Below are positions 20,128-31,281 of a stretch of 64,000 bases of DNA, piece after piece; position 1 is the stretch's first letter; each line of letters starts with the position of its first letter. The notes under the pieces were generated by a model. That model did no database searches and was not told the origin of the DNA. It worked only from the letters and a program-made list of their open reading frames with translations. Position numbers and translations under genes: made by a program. This stretch comes from Bordetella parapertussis (GTDB taxonomy: Bacteria; Pseudomonadota; Gammaproteobacteria; Burkholderiales; Burkholderiaceae_A), in assembly GCA_945862305.1 (NCBI GenBank), contig CAMAXF010000001.1, forward strand, positions 124,001 to 188,000, written 5' to 3'.

Positions 20128-21189
20128 GTGGCCGTTGAATTCGACCTCATTCGAGATCACTTTGGCCGACGTGCGGCCGCCTGGCCTGGCCCGGCCTTGG
20201 ACCATCCACAGGCCCTGGGCATCGGAGACGATGCAGCCCTCATCCGGCCACTGGCTCCCGAGGATCAGCTCGTGGTGGCCGTCGACACCATGGTCGAGGG
20301 GCGCCATCACCGCGCCGATGTCGATCCCGCCGCCTTGGGCCACAAGCTGTTGGCTGTCAATCTTTCAGACCTTGCGGCCATGGGGGCGACCCCCTTGGGC
20401 TTCACCCTCTCGCTGGCCCTGCGGGCCCGCCGACACGATTGGCTCGAGGCCTTCGCCGAGGGCCTCTTTGGCCTTGCGCGCCAGACGGGCTGCAGCCTGG
20501 TGGGCGGCGACACGGTCTCCTTGCCGGCCGACGCACCCGAGGTCTACACCGTGTCCATCTACGGCACGGTTCCCTTGGGCACCGCCCTGCGGCGAGATGG
20601 ACTGGTGCCTGGCGATCGGCTCTGGGTGTCCGGCAGCCTGGGCGATGCGAGCCTGGCCGTGGCCGAGGGTCGATCGGACCCGGCATTGGACTGGCCCTGC
20701 CCGAGGCTCGCACTGGGGTCATCCCTCCGAGGCCTCGCCCACGCTGCGATCGATCTCTCCGATGGCCTGGCCTCTGAACTGGGGCATTTGGTGGCCGCTT
20801 CGTCTGCCCGCCGTGGTGATGCCCTTCAGGCCGCGGTCGACCTCACGGCCTTGAGCCCCTGCCTGGGCCCTCAGCTGCGGGCCTCTCGGGCCTCGCAATT
20901 TCAGGCGCCCCTCGACAAGGCACGTTGGGCCGCCGTCAGTGGCGATGCCTATGAACTTCTCTTTGCCGCCCCGCCCAGTGCGGATGCAGCCCTTGCGGCC
21001 TTGTCGGCGGCACTGGCCTTGCCCCTGCACTGCATTGGCAGGGTGCTGACCCGCGTCGAGGACGGTCCGCCGGTGGCCTGGCTGGATGAAGATGGCCATC
21101 CCCTGGGGCCAGAGGCCAGTCCCACCCAGGGCTTTGCTCACTTTTCCCAGCCCGAGGGGGCGCTTCCACAAGGGGGTAGCCATGGCTGA
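20128..21189 (+). CDS. thiL: Thiamine-monophosphate kinase
   Basis: 353 residues. It phosphorylates thiamine monophosphate to the active diphosphate. The PurM-like ATP fold is shown by ALGIGDDAALI, VVAVDTMVEGRHH, NLSDLAAMGATPLGFTLSLAL, GGDTVSLP and IDLSDGLASELGH. GTG start just 2 nt after nusB. Its C-terminus overlaps pgpA by 8 nt. Confidence 0.95.
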   Translation: MAVEFDLIRDHFGRRAAAWPGPALDHPQALGIGDDAALIRPLAPEDQLVVAVDTMVEGRHHRADVDPAALGHKLLAVNLSDLAAMGATPLGFTLSLALRARRHDWLEAFAEGLFGLARQTGCSLVGGDTVSLPADAPEVYTVSIYGTVPLGTALRRDGLVPGDRLWVSGSLGDASLAVAEGRSDPALDWPCPRLALGSSLRGLAHAAIDLSDGLASELGHLVAASSARRGDALQAAVDLTALSPCLGPQLRASRASQFQAPLDKARWAAVSGDAYELLFAAPPSADAALAALSAALALPLHCIGRVLTRVEDGPPVAWLDEDGHPLGPEASPTQGFAHFSQPEGALPQGGSHG

Positions 21190-21757
21190 TGAGCAGGCGT
21201 TTGCGGTGCCCGAGTCGGGTGTCAGGCCGATTGCACCCGGGGAGGTGTTCCTGCGCCACCCGGCGCACGTGCTGGCCTTTGGATTTGGGTCGGGCCTCTC
21301 GCCCATGGCCCCAGGTACGGCCGGCACCCTCTGGGCCTGGGCCAGCTTTGTGGTCATCGATGCCTTTGTCCCGCGAGGGTTTTGGCCCTGGCTGCTCATG
21401 GTGGGCCTGGTCGTGGGCATCTGGGCCTGCGAGAAAACGGGCCGAGCCCTGCGCCAGCCCGACCACGGTGCCATGGTCTGGGATGAAATCCTGGCCTTCT
21501 GGCTGGTGCTGGCTTGTCTGCCGCACCCAGAGGACCCAGAGGTGGCCTGGGCCACCCAGGGCATGCCCATTGGCGTGCTGCAGCTCTTGGCCTTTGGGCT
21601 CTTTCGCGGCTTCGACATCCTCAAGCCGCCGCCCATTCGGTGGGTGGACCGACGATGGAAGGGTGGCTGGGGTGTGATGGCCGACGACCTGGTGGCCGCC
21701 GCGTTCACGCTCATGGCGGTGGCGGTGCTGCTTCGCATCTGGTGGTGGCTCGCATGA
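21182..21757 (+). CDS. pgpA: Phosphatidylglycerophosphatase A
   Basis: 191 residues, membrane protein with about four hydrophobic segments. It dephosphorylates phosphatidylglycerophosphate to phosphatidylglycerol. Family motifs are GSGLSPMAPGTAGTLWA, DEILAFW and RGFDILKPPPIRWVD, followed by GVMADDLVAA with metal-binding acids. The start at 21182 overlaps thiL, and its last bases ATGA include the next start. Confidence 0.95.
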   Translation: MADEQAFAVPESGVRPIAPGEVFLRHPAHVLAFGFGSGLSPMAPGTAGTLWAWASFVVIDAFVPRGFWPWLLMVGLVVGIWACEKTGRALRQPDHGAMVWDEILAFWLVLACLPHPEDPEVAWATQGMPIGVLQLLAFGLFRGFDILKPPPIRWVDRRWKGGWGVMADDLVAAAFTLMAVAVLLRIWWWLA

Positions 21758-22323
21758 CCACGGCTGAGCGGCCCCTTCATGCGAACTTCGACGTCTCACC
21801 CCGTGAGGCCTTGCTCCTGGGCCTGGCCTTGGGCTGGGCGGCCCAGCGCCAAGGGGCGTCGATTGGCCTTGTCGAGTCGTGCACCGGCGGCCTGGCGGCG
21901 AGCTGGGTGACCCGGCTGGCGGGGTCGAGCGCCTGGTTCGAGGCCGGCCTCGTCACCTATTCCAATGCCATGAAGACGCGCCTGGTGGCTGTGCCCATCG
22001 AGGCGCTCGCGCAGCACGGTGCGGTCAGTGAGGTGGTGGCGCGGGCCATGGCCAGTGGGCTGGTGTCGGTGTTGCAGCCGGTCCGGCCACAGGTCTGTGT
22101 GGCAGCCATCACCGGGGTGGCGGGTCCGGGCGGTGGCTCTGCCGCCAAGCCAGTGGGAACCGTCTGGTTTGGCTGGGCCGGCCAGGGGCAGGGCCAGTCC
22201 GAGGTCAGGACCCAGTGCGTGCAATTTGCGGGCGAGCGCATCCGTGTGCAGCGACAATCGGCCTGGTGGGCCTTGGCTGGGCTGACCAGTTGGCTGATGG
22301 CGAAGCCGGCCCGGGTGCCCTAG
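21754..22323 (+). CDS. pncC: Nicotinamide-nucleotide amidohydrolase (CinA C-terminal family)
   Basis: 189 residues, the stand-alone CinA C-terminal domain. It deamidates NMN to NaMN in pyridine nucleotide salvage. Motifs are [18 protein letters not shown] with the catalytic serine region, [29 protein letters not shown] and [20 protein letters not shown]. It overlaps pgpA by ATGA. It is next to recA, the classic cinA/pncC-recA-recX order. Confidence 0.94.
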   Translation: MTTAERPLHANFDVSPREALLLGLALGWAAQRQGASIGLVESCTGGLAASWVTRLAGSSAWFEAGLVTYSNAMKTRLVAVPIEALAQHGAVSEVVARAMASGLVSVLQPVRPQVCVAAITGVAGPGGGSAAKPVGTVWFGWAGQGQGQSEVRTQCVQFAGERIRVQRQSAWWALAGLTSWLMAKPARVP

Positions 22324-22336
22324 CCTGCAAGACCAC

Positions 22337-22365
22337 TTGAATACTGTCTTTTTATACAGTACTCT
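22337..22365 (+). promoter_or_regulatory. recA promoter with LexA (SOS) box
   Basis: A -35 TTGAAT (22337-22342) and a -10 TACTCT (22360-22365) are separated by exactly 17 bp. Between them lies a perfect SOS box, TACTGT-N8-ACAGTA (22342-22361), matching the LexA consensus CTGT-N8-ACAG of gamma- and betaproteobacteria. LexA binding here would block polymerase. The message would have a leader of about 20 nt. Confidence 0.92.
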
Positions 22366-22393
22366 TTCCACACCTTCAGCAAAGGACACCGCC

Positions 22394-23521
22394 ATGGACG
22401 ACCAAGTCACCAAAAACCGCGCCGAAAAAACCAAGGCCCTCGCAGCCGCCATTGCCCAAATTGAAAAGCAGTTTGGCAAGGGCTCGATCATGCGCATGGG
22501 CGAGAACGAAGTCGCGCCCGACATTCAAACCGTGTCCACCGGCTCCCTCGGGCTCGACATTGCCCTCGGTGTTGGTGGCCTGCCCCGTGGCCGTGTGGTC
22601 GAAATCTACGGCCCTGAGTCCTCCGGCAAAACCACCCTCACACTGCAGGTCATCGCCGAAATGCAAAAGTTGGGTGGGGTCTGCGCCTTTGTCGATGCCG
22701 AGCACGCCCTCGACACCCAGTATGCGCAAAAGCTCGGCGTGGGCCTCTCCGAACTGCTCATCTCCCAGCCCGACACCGGTGAGCAGGCGCTCGAAATCGT
22801 CGATGCCTTGGTGCGCTCCGGCTCGGTCGATCTCATCGTTATCGACTCCGTCGCGGCACTCACGCCGCGGGCCGAGATCGAGGGCGACATGGGCGATTCC
22901 CTCCCCGGCCTGCAGGCACGCCTCATGTCCCAGGCCCTGCGCAAGCTCACCGGCACCATCAGCCGCACCAACACCCTGGTCATCTTCATCAACCAGATCC
23001 GCATGAAGATCGGTGTCATGTTTGGCAGCCCCGAGACCACCACTGGTGGCAACGCACTGAAGTTTTATTCCTCCGTGCGGCTCGACATTCGTCGTGTGGG
23101 TTCGCTCAAGAAGGGCGATGAGGTCGTGGGCTCCGAGACCAAGGTCAAGGTCGTGAAGAACAAGGTGGCCCCACCCTTTAAGGCCGCCGGCTTCGACATC
23201 CTCTACGGCGAGGGCATCTCTCGCGAGGGTGAAATCATCGACATCGGCTCCGAACTCAACATCGTCGAGAAGTCAGGCGCCTGGTACAGCTACAACGGCG
23301 ATCGCATTGGCCAGGGCAAGGAGAACGCCCGTGAGTTCCTCAAGCAGAACGTCCACCTGGCCCACGAAATCGAGAACAAGGTTCGTGCCCACTTTGGCGT
23401 GGCACCCAGGGTCGAGTCACCGCCCAAGCTCGAACTGGCCTCCGACAAAGAAGCCAAAGACGTGAAGGAACCCAAAGAGCCGCGTGGCAAGGCCGCCCGC
23501 GAGCTCAAAGAGGCCTCCTAA
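22394..23521 (+). CDS. recA: Recombinase RecA
   Basis: 375 residues. ATP-dependent strand exchange protein and co-protease for LexA. Walker [11 protein letters not shown], Walker [11 protein letters not shown], loop-1/loop-2 region with [10 protein letters not shown] and [26 protein letters not shown] are all intact. The start ATG at 22394 gives [16 protein letters not shown], the usual N-terminus. The C-terminal tail is charged, rich in Lys and Glu. recX follows after 7 nt. Confidence 0.98.
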   Translation: MDDQVTKNRAEKTKALAAAIAQIEKQFGKGSIMRMGENEVAPDIQTVSTGSLGLDIALGVGGLPRGRVVEIYGPESSGKTTLTLQVIAEMQKLGGVCAFVDAEHALDTQYAQKLGVGLSELLISQPDTGEQALEIVDALVRSGSVDLIVIDSVAALTPRAEIEGDMGDSLPGLQARLMSQALRKLTGTISRTNTLVIFINQIRMKIGVMFGSPETTTGGNALKFYSSVRLDIRRVGSLKKGDEVVGSETKVKVVKNKVAPPFKAAGFDILYGEGISREGEIIDIGSELNIVEKSGAWYSYNGDRIGQGKENAREFLKQNVHLAHEIENKVRAHFGVAPRVESPPKLELASDKEAKDVKEPKEPRGKAARELKEAS

Positions 23522-23528
23522 GGCGCTC

Positions 23529-24047
23529 TTGCACGGTTGGGCTGAGACCGAGTCTGGGGTGGCGGCTGTTCGCAGCCTGAAGTCCAGGGCCATTGCGGCC
23601 CTGGCCCGACGAGAACACAGTCGCCAGCAGCTGTCGCGAAAGCTCGCCCCGCACGCCGAATCCGAAGAGGCCCTCGAGGCCGTGCTCGATGAGCTCGTCG
23701 AAAAAGGCTTTCTGTCCGATGCACGTTTCGCAGAGGCACTCGTTCGAGTCCGCGGCGAGCGTTACGGTGCGGCACGCCTGGCCATGGAACTGCGAGAGCA
23801 CGGGGTTCCGCAAGATCGCTCTCAGGAAGCACTCGAGTCCGCCAAGGCCACCGAGCTGGCGCGGGCGCAGCAGGTCTGGGCGCGGCGCTTTGGCCTGCCC
23901 CCTGACACCCTCGAGGCCCGTGCCAAACAAACCCGTTTTCTCATCAGTCGGGGCTTCGCACCCGACACCCTCCGACGCCTCGAAGCCAATGGCTTTGCGC
24001 CCTTCGAGGCCGCCCCGCGCAACCACTCGAGCACCCATTCCGGTTAG
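23529..24047 (+). CDS. recX: Regulatory protein RecX
   Basis: 172 residues from a TTG at 23529 that has AAGG 5 nt upstream. RecX binds RecA filaments and inhibits them. The family motif is SRAIAALARREHSRQQLSRKL followed by VLDELVEKGFLSDARFAEALVRVR. An alternative GTG at 23484, overlapping recA, would add 15 residues; another GTG at 23559 would give a shorter protein. It probably shares the SOS-controlled recA message. Confidence 0.88.
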   Translation: MHGWAETESGVAAVRSLKSRAIAALARREHSRQQLSRKLAPHAESEEALEAVLDELVEKGFLSDARFAEALVRVRGERYGAARLAMELREHGVPQDRSQEALESAKATELARAQQVWARRFGLPPDTLEARAKQTRFLISRGFAPDTLRRLEANGFAPFEAAPRNHSSTHSG

Positions 24048-24054
24048 GCCTGCG

Positions 24055-24063
24055 TGCTAACAT
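24055..24063 (+). promoter_or_regulatory. Extended -10 promoter of sucCD
   Basis: TGC-TAACAT forms an extended -10 (TGn motif) 29 nt before the sucC ATG. I see no good -35, as expected for an extended -10 promoter. This would let sucCD be transcribed apart from recA-recX. Confidence 0.45.
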
Positions 24064-24092
24064 CCCCACGTACGTCAGGGGGATCGTCTGAG

Positions 24093-25262
24093 ATGAAAAT
24101 TCACGAGTATCAAGGCAAAGAGATATTGCGCCGCTATGGCGTTCCGGTGCCCCGCGGCATCGCCTGCTTCGACACCAATGCTGCGCTCGAAGCCGCAAAA
24201 ACACTGGGTGGCCCGGTCTGGGTGGTCAAGGCCCAGATTCACGCAGGCGGCCGAGGCAAGGGTGGTGGCGTGAAGGTGGCCAAGTCACTTGATGAGGTGC
24301 GCACCTACGCCGAGGCCATCATGGGCATGCAGCTGGTCACGCACCAGACGGGCCCCGGTGGTCAAAAGGTTCGTCGCCTGCTCATTGAAGAGGGCGCTGA
24401 CATCCAGAAGGAACTCTATGTGGCCGCGGTCACCGACCGCATCAGCCAGCGGGTCTGCCTCATGGGCTCCTCCGAGGGCGGCATGGACATCGAAGAGGTC
24501 GCCCACAGCCATCCCGAGAAGATCCACAAGATTTTTATCGACCCGGCCACTGGCCTGCTCGATGCCGACGCCGATGCATTGGCATCCAAGATTGGTGTGC
24601 CGGCTGCTTCTGTCCCGGCGGCCCGTGCAGTGCTCAAGGGCCTCTACCAGGCCTTCTGGGAAACCGATGCCTCCTTGGCCGAGATCAACCCGCTCATCAT
24701 CACGGGCGATGGCCGTGTGGTGGCCCTCGATGCCAAGTGGAACTTCGACTCCAATGCCCTCTACCGGCATCCCGAGCTCACGGAGATGCGTGACCTCGAC
24801 GAGGAAGATCCCGCCGAGATCGAGGCCTCGAAGTTCGATCTCGCCTACATTCAGCTCGACGGCAACATTGGATGTCTGGTGAACGGTGCGGGCCTGGCCA
24901 TGGCCACCATGGACACCATCAAGCTCTTTGGCGGCGAGCCCGCCAACTTCCTCGATGTTGGCGGTGGCGCCACCACCGAGAAGGTCACCGAGGCCTTCAA
25001 GATCATGCTCTCCAACCCCAATGTGCAGGCCATTCTCGTGAACATCTTCGGCGGCATCATGCGCTGCGATGTGATTGCCGAGGGCGTGGTCTCCGCCTCC
25101 AAGGCGGTGGGCCTTAAGGTTCCCCTGGTGGTCCGCATGAAGGGCACCAACGAAGACCTGGGCAAGAAGATCCTGGCCGAATCCGGCCTGCCGATCATCT
25201 CTGCAGACACCATGGCGCAGGCCGCTGAACGCGTCGTGGCCGCTGCATCCAAGAAGGCTTGA
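24093..25262 (+). CDS. sucC: Succinyl-CoA synthetase beta subunit
   Basis: 389 residues. With SucD it makes ATP or GTP from succinyl-CoA in the TCA cycle. The N-terminal ATP-grasp domain starts [20 protein letters not shown] and has [17 protein letters not shown]; the C-terminal CoA-ligase domain has [25 protein letters not shown] (read in two parts) and [15 protein letters not shown]. The ATG at 24093 fits the family start. Confidence 0.97.
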   Translation: MKIHEYQGKEILRRYGVPVPRGIACFDTNAALEAAKTLGGPVWVVKAQIHAGGRGKGGGVKVAKSLDEVRTYAEAIMGMQLVTHQTGPGGQKVRRLLIEEGADIQKELYVAAVTDRISQRVCLMGSSEGGMDIEEVAHSHPEKIHKIFIDPATGLLDADADALASKIGVPAASVPAARAVLKGLYQAFWETDASLAEINPLIITGDGRVVALDAKWNFDSNALYRHPELTEMRDLDEEDPAEIEASKFDLAYIQLDGNIGCLVNGAGLAMATMDTIKLFGGEPANFLDVGGGATTEKVTEAFKIMLSNPNVQAILVNIFGGIMRCDVIAEGVVSASKAVGLKVPLVVRMKGTNEDLGKKILAESGLPIISADTMAQAAERVVAAASKKA

Positions 25263-25272
25263 GGGCAAGAAC

Positions 25273-26157
25273 ATGTCGATTCTGATCAACAAAGACACCA
25301 AGGTCATCACCCAGGGCATCACCGGCAAGACGGGCCAGTTTCACACCCGCATGTGCCGCGAGTACGCCAACGGGCAGAACTGTTTTGTGGCGGGTGTGAA
25401 CCCGAAGAAGGCTGGCGAAGACTTCGAGGGCATTCCCATCTATGCCAGCGTCAAGGATGCGAAGTCCGCCACGGGCGCAACCGTCTCGGTCATTTATGTG
25501 CCTCCCGCAGGCGCAGCCGATGCCATCTGGGAGGCGGTGGAGGCCCAGCTCGACCTGGTCATTTGCATCACCGAGGGCATCCCTGTGCGTGACATGATGG
25601 TCGTGCGCAACAAGATGAAGGCCGCGGGTGCCAAGACCCTGCTGCTCGGGCCAAACTGCCCGGGCCTCATCACCCCAGAAGAAATCAAGATCGGCATCAT
25701 GCCGGGTCACATCCATCGCAAGGGCCGCATCGGCATCGTGTCGCGGTCGGGCACGCTCACCTATGAGGCCGTTGGTCAGGTGACCGAGATGGGCCTGGGC
25801 CAGTCCACCGCGGTGGGCATTGGCGGAGACCCGATCAATGGCATCAAGCACATCGATGTCCTTCAGATGTTCAACGACGACCCCGACACCGATGCGGTCA
25901 TCATGATTGGTGAGATCGGTGGCCCTGATGAGGTCAATGCGGCCCAGTGGGCCAAAGATCACATGAAGAAACCCATCGTGGGCTTCATTGCCGGTGTCAC
26001 CGCGCCTCCGGGCAAGCGCATGGGCCATGCCGGCGCGCTCATTTCAGGCGGGGCCGACACCGCGCAGGCCAAGCTTGAGATCATGGAAGCCTGTGGCATT
26101 CGCACCACCAAGAACCCGTCTGAAATGGGCAAGCTGCTCAAGACGGTCCTCAAGTGA
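25273..26157 (+). CDS. sucD: Succinyl-CoA synthetase alpha subunit
   Basis: 294 residues. Carries the CoA-binding Rossmann domain ([14 protein letters not shown]) and the phosphohistidine in the segment [10 protein letters not shown]. Pairs with SucC, which lies 10 nt upstream. A small ORF follows 15 nt downstream and may be in the same transcript. Confidence 0.97.
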   Translation: MSILINKDTKVITQGITGKTGQFHTRMCREYANGQNCFVAGVNPKKAGEDFEGIPIYASVKDAKSATGATVSVIYVPPAGAADAIWEAVEAQLDLVICITEGIPVRDMMVVRNKMKAAGAKTLLLGPNCPGLITPEEIKIGIMPGHIHRKGRIGIVSRSGTLTYEAVGQVTEMGLGQSTAVGIGGDPINGIKHIDVLQMFNDDPDTDAVIMIGEIGGPDEVNAAQWAKDHMKKPIVGFIAGVTAPPGKRMGHAGALISGGADTAQAKLEIMEACGIRTTKNPSEMGKLLKTVLK

Positions 26158-26172
26158 TTTGGAGCATCCACC

Positions 26173-27799
<1,627 letters not shown>

Positions 27800-27808
27800 C
27801 GACGCACT

Positions 27809-28360
27809 CTAGCGCATTGGCTCAAGGGGTGAGGGCAGCGCATCGACGGGCAGCTGGTGCCACCAGTCGGTCACCGTCTGATGCTGCCCGCCTTCATCGG
27901 GCAGCTCGAGCTCGGGCGCGATGTCCATGAGCGGGCCCAGCACGAAGCCACGCTGGGTGGCCCGGGGGTGGGGCAGTGTCAGGTCGGGCGTCTCGAGCCG
28001 GATGCCCGTCATCCAGATCAGGTCGAGGTCCAGGGTTCGGGCGGCAGAGGGGCCAGGTGCAGGGCGCTGCGAGCGCTCGCGACCGTACGCCCGTTCGACT
28101 GACAGCAGCCAATCGAGCAGATCCTGGGCGGTGAGCCGGGTGTCGAACTGGGCCACGGCATTGATGAAGCTTGGGCCCTCCGCATTCACGGGGATCGACT
28201 GCCAGAGCCGAGAGGCCTCGAAGGCGGTGATGTCTGATCGGCCTGCCATCATGCGGGCGGCCTCGCGAATGGTCTGCTCGGGCGGTGAACCGCGCCAGGG
28301 CAGGTTGGCCCCAAAGGCCACGACGGCGCGCCTGAGGACGGTCGAGCGTGCCTGGCTCAC
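27809..28360 (-). CDS. folK: 2-amino-4-hydroxy-6-hydroxymethyldihydropteridine pyrophosphokinase
   Basis: 183 residues from a GTG at 28360 that overlaps the pcnB stop as GTGA. It transfers pyrophosphate from ATP to hydroxymethyldihydropterin in folate synthesis. Motifs are VVAFGANLPWRGSP, SRLWQSIPV, FINAVAQFDT and ARTLDLDLIWM with the metal-binding aspartates, followed by LPHPRATQRGFVLGPL. A longer open frame upstream lies inside pcnB and was not used. Confidence 0.93.
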   Translation of the reverse strand: MSQARSTVLRRAVVAFGANLPWRGSPPEQTIREAARMMAGRSDITAFEASRLWQSIPVNAEGPSFINAVAQFDTRLTAQDLLDWLLSVERAYGRERSQRPAPGPSAARTLDLDLIWMTGIRLETPDLTLPHPRATQRGFVLGPLMDIAPELELPDEGGQHQTVTDWWHQLPVDALPSPLEPMR

Positions 28361-29763
28361 TGCGTCGAGTCTGCGGCGGGCGCCGTGTCCCCTCGGTCGC
28401 TGCTGGTGCGCCGACGCCGCCGACGCTTGGGTGCCGTTGACCCACTCGCAGCCCGGCCCAGCTGCTGCACGAGGGTGAGGCGATCGTCGGCATCCGAGGC
28501 CACGAAGTTTTCCCACCAGTCGGCCAGGGCGGGCTCGAGCTCGCCGCAGGCTGCCCGCAGCAGCAGGAAGTCATAGCCCGCGCGAAAGCGAATGTGTTCG
28601 ATCAGGCGAAATGCAGCGCCGCCGCCGCGCTTCTCAAATCGGGGCTGCATGAGCCAGATCTCACGCAGGTCGGAGACATAGCGCCGGGGGATGGCCAGGT
28701 CATCGAGTTGACGGTCGATCACGTCGTCAATGGCCGCATGCAGGGCTGGGATGGGGCGCTCCCCACCGGCTTGCATGGCCTGCCAGCGCCGATAGACCGG
28801 GTTCCAGAGCAGGCATGCAAATAGGAATCCGATGGAAATGGGCTTGCCCTCGGCCACGCGGGCATCGGTGGCTGCCAAGGCCTGCTCTACAAAACGCAGG
28901 GCGAGGGCCTGCTCCTCTTTGCTGCCCTCGGGCGAGAGCACCAGGTCGACCAGTGGCAGGCAGCCGTGGTGCAACCCCTGCTCCCGAAGGCCTTGCAGTC
29001 CTCGCAGGGCCTGGCCTGACTGCAGCAACTTCACCATTTCATCGAACAGGCGGGCCTCGGGCACGTTCTCGATGAGTTCGGCGAGGTCCTTGACGGGGGC
29101 CAGGGTGTGCGGGTCGACCTTGAACCGAAGCTTGGCCTCAAACCGCACCACGCGGAGCATGCGCACCGGGTCTTCCCGGTAGCGCTGGGCCGGGTCGCCA
29201 ATCATGCGGATCACTTTTCGTTGAAGGTCTTGAACGCCGTCGTGGTAGTCGAGCACCGTGTCGCTCAGGGGGTCGTAGTAGAGGGCATTGATGGTGAAGT
29301 CGCGTCGGGCCGCGTCTTCATGGTGCTCACCAAAGGTGTTGTCTCGGAGCACGCGACCGTGGGCGTCGGTCTCTTGATGCTTGGGCGCGAGCGCCCGAAA
29401 GGTGGAGACCTCGATGGTCTCTGGCCCAAACATGACGTGCACGATCTGAAAGCGTCGGCCGATGATTCGGGCTCGTCGAAACAGGCGCTGGACATCATCG
29501 GGTGTGGCATTGGTGGCCACATCGAAGTCTTTGGGTCGCATGCCGAGCATGAGGTCGCGCACGGCCCCGCCCACCACATAGGCCTTCCAGCCTGCCTTCT
29601 GCAGTCCATCGACGGTGCGCAGAGCGGCCTGCGAGACCAGCCTGCGGTCGATGCCAACCTTGCTGGCTTTGAAGATTCGGGGGTCGTGTCGGTTGGCCGG
29701 TGCATGGCCCTTGGAGTGACCGGGCGCAAGCCGGGCCAAGGAGCGGAGGAGTTTCTTGATCAC
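28357..29763 (-). CDS. pcnB: Poly(A) polymerase I
   Basis: 468 residues from a GTG overlapping the HAD gene stop (GTGA). Adds poly(A) tails to RNA 3' ends and so promotes decay. The nucleotidyltransferase signature GGAVRDLMLGMRPKDFDVAT has the catalytic Asp pair; RRDFTINALYYDP and the motif RMLRVVRFEAKL follow. The C-terminal end is a basic Arg run (KRRRRRR), likely to bind RNA. The frame extends further upstream but there it lies within the HAD gene. Confidence 0.94.
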   Translation of the reverse strand: MIKKLLRSLARLAPGHSKGHAPANRHDPRIFKASKVGIDRRLVSQAALRTVDGLQKAGWKAYVVGGAVRDLMLGMRPKDFDVATNATPDDVQRLFRRARIIGRRFQIVHVMFGPETIEVSTFRALAPKHQETDAHGRVLRDNTFGEHHEDAARRDFTINALYYDPLSDTVLDYHDGVQDLQRKVIRMIGDPAQRYREDPVRMLRVVRFEAKLRFKVDPHTLAPVKDLAELIENVPEARLFDEMVKLLQSGQALRGLQGLREQGLHHGCLPLVDLVLSPEGSKEEQALALRFVEQALAATDARVAEGKPISIGFLFACLLWNPVYRRWQAMQAGGERPIPALHAAIDDVIDRQLDDLAIPRRYVSDLREIWLMQPRFEKRGGGAAFRLIEHIRFRAGYDFLLLRAACGELEPALADWWENFVASDADDRLTLVQQLGRAASGSTAPKRRRRRRTSSDRGDTAPAADSTQ

Positions 29764-30452
29764 AGTTCGGAGGGTAACAGGATCACCGGCCAGCCCTCGG
29801 CCCTGGCATGGGCCTCCAAGGTGGCGTCTGGGTTGACGGCCACGGGATGGGTGACCCGGCCAAGCAGGGGCAGGTCGTTGCGTGAGTCGCTGTAGAAGAT
29901 GGAGGTCTCGAACTCCTCGAGCGCGGTGTCGCGTGTGGCGAGCCACTGGGCCACCCGAACAATCTTGCCGGCCTGAAAGCAGGGCAGTCCGAGTGGCTTG
30001 CCCGTGAAGTGGCCCTGCGGAGTTTGCTCGAGGTCGGTGCCAATCAGGTGGGCAATGCCGAATGCCTCTGCGATGGGCGCGGTGATGAAGGTGTTGGTCG
30101 CCGTGACGATGGCCACCAGGTCGCCGGCGTTCAAGTGCTCATCGACCAGCGCCCTCGCCGCCTTCGTGAGGTGGGGCCGGATGCGTTTGGCCATGAAGTC
30201 GTCCCGCCAGACTTTCAGTTGTTCGGGTGGGTGGGCTGCCAGGGGCGCAAGCTGGAAGTCGAGAAACTCGTGGATGTCCAGGGTGCCAGCCTTGTACTGC
30301 TCATAGAAGTAGTCGTTGCGGCGGCTGTACCAGTCGCGCTCGACCACGCCCAGGTCCACCAAGTGCTGAGCCCAGGCCACATCACTGTCAATGGGAATGA
30401 GGGTGTTGTCGAGGTCGAAGAGGGCCAGTCGGCCTTGGGATGCTGGGGTCAT
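29760..30452 (-). CDS. HAD-superfamily hydrolase, subfamily IB (SerB-like phosphatase)
   Basis: 230 residues. Motif I LFDLDNTLIPIDSD carries the nucleophile and acid/base aspartates; motif II is IVTATN, and motif III/IV is GKPLG with FYSDSRNDLPLL. A phosphomonoesterase by family; the substrate is unknown. This gene between hda and pcnB is a conserved neighbour in betaproteobacteria. It overlaps hda by ATGA. Confidence 0.9.
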   Translation of the reverse strand: MTPASQGRLALFDLDNTLIPIDSDVAWAQHLVDLGVVERDWYSRRNDYFYEQYKAGTLDIHEFLDFQLAPLAAHPPEQLKVWRDDFMAKRIRPHLTKAARALVDEHLNAGDLVAIVTATNTFITAPIAEAFGIAHLIGTDLEQTPQGHFTGKPLGLPCFQAGKIVRVAQWLATRDTALEEFETSIFYSDSRNDLPLLGRVTHPVAVNPDATLEAHARAEGWPVILLPSEL

Positions 30453-31255
30453 GTGGGGCCCGTGGTGGTGGAAAGGGGTTGTGGCGACTTGGCCAGGGCC
30501 TCGTCGATCAGGCTGCGCACCAGTGGCAAGGAGATCGCCCGCTGCAGGGACAGCGCACGGCGGTCGGCCATGTGCAGCAGCTCGGTGAGCAGCGAGAGGT
30601 TCCGGGGCAGCCGCGTGAGCAGGTAATCAAAGAGGTGGTCGTAGGTGTCTTGGGCGGGATGCGAGAGCCAGCCCAGTGCGAGCGCGCGGTCTCGCAGGGC
30701 ATGGCGCATCTCTTCCTCGGTGAGCTCGGCCAACTCATAGACCAGGCACTGGCCCAGTCGGGTGCGCAGGTCTTCACGGCTGGGCATATCTCTGGGGGGG
30801 CGATCCGCTGCAAAGACCATGCGGGCGCCATCCTGCATGGCGCGGTTGTAGGCCGTGAAAAGGGCGGCCTGCTCCTCGGCCGTGGCCAGGTGCACATCAT
30901 CAATGAGCCAGACCAGGGGTGCAGTGTCTTGAACGCCGGGGCCGGCCCCACGCGCCAGGGCCTGGGCTGGTGACTCGCTGCGCTGCGGGTCCCCACAGGC
31001 AAGCAGCTTGGCACTGGCGGCACCAGCGGCACGCTCCTTGGCCTCTGCCGCGAAGGCCGTGAGCCAGAAGGTCTTGCCACTGCCGGGCGCACCCCACAGA
31101 AACAGGCAGGGGCCTGGCTGTTGTTCAAAGACGGCATCGAGTGCGGCGAGCACGGCAGCATTGCGGCCCACCACGCCGTCGGCGCGCCGGGGGGCGGGAA
31201 GGGCGCGGAGCCCCAGGGGCAACTGCTGCGCGGGAGAGTCGAGTGGTTGTCCCAT
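30449..31255 (-). CDS. hda: DnaA regulatory inactivator Hda
   Basis: 268 residues from the ATG at 31255. The AAA+ fold has Walker A GAPGSGKTFWL and Walker B VWLIDDVHLA. The N-terminal QQLPLGL is a sliding-clamp-binding motif, as expected for Hda, which stimulates hydrolysis of DnaA-bound ATP. The divergent start of purM lies only 26 bp away. It is the first gene of the hda-HAD-pcnB-folK series. Confidence 0.92.
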   Translation of the reverse strand: MGQPLDSPAQQLPLGLRALPAPRRADGVVGRNAAVLAALDAVFEQQPGPCLFLWGAPGSGKTFWLTAFAAEAKERAAGAASAKLLACGDPQRSESPAQALARGAGPGVQDTAPLVWLIDDVHLATAEEQAALFTAYNRAMQDGARMVFAADRPPRDMPSREDLRTRLGQCLVYELAELTEEEMRHALRDRALALGWLSHPAQDTYDHLFDYLLTRLPRNLSLLTELLHMADRRALSLQRAISLPLVRSLIDEALAKSPQPLSTTTGPT

Positions 31256-31268
31256 AAAATGCAATTTT
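31256..31268. promoter_or_regulatory. AT-rich inverted repeat between hda and purM
   Basis: AAAAT-GCA-ATTTT is a perfect 5-bp inverted repeat in the 26-bp space between two divergent start codons. It is the only AT-rich element here and touches the hda ATG. TAAAAT at 31255-31260 may be the purM -10. It could act as a shared operator or simply as overlapping -10 elements. Confidence 0.4.
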
Positions 31269-31281
31269 CCGAGCCTCTGCC

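Noticed and set aside
24069..24076. ACGTACGT palindrome before sucC
   Set aside because: Eight bases of self-complementary sequence in a GC-rich genome is weak evidence, and no flanking symmetry extends it.
28361..28516. Upstream extension of the folK frame
   Set aside because: It lies wholly inside pcnB; the GTG in the GTGA overlap gives the normal folK length.
29764..29946. Upstream extension of the pcnB frame
   Set aside because: It lies within the HAD phosphatase gene and translates to unlikely Arg/Pro-rich sequence; the GTGA junction is a better start.
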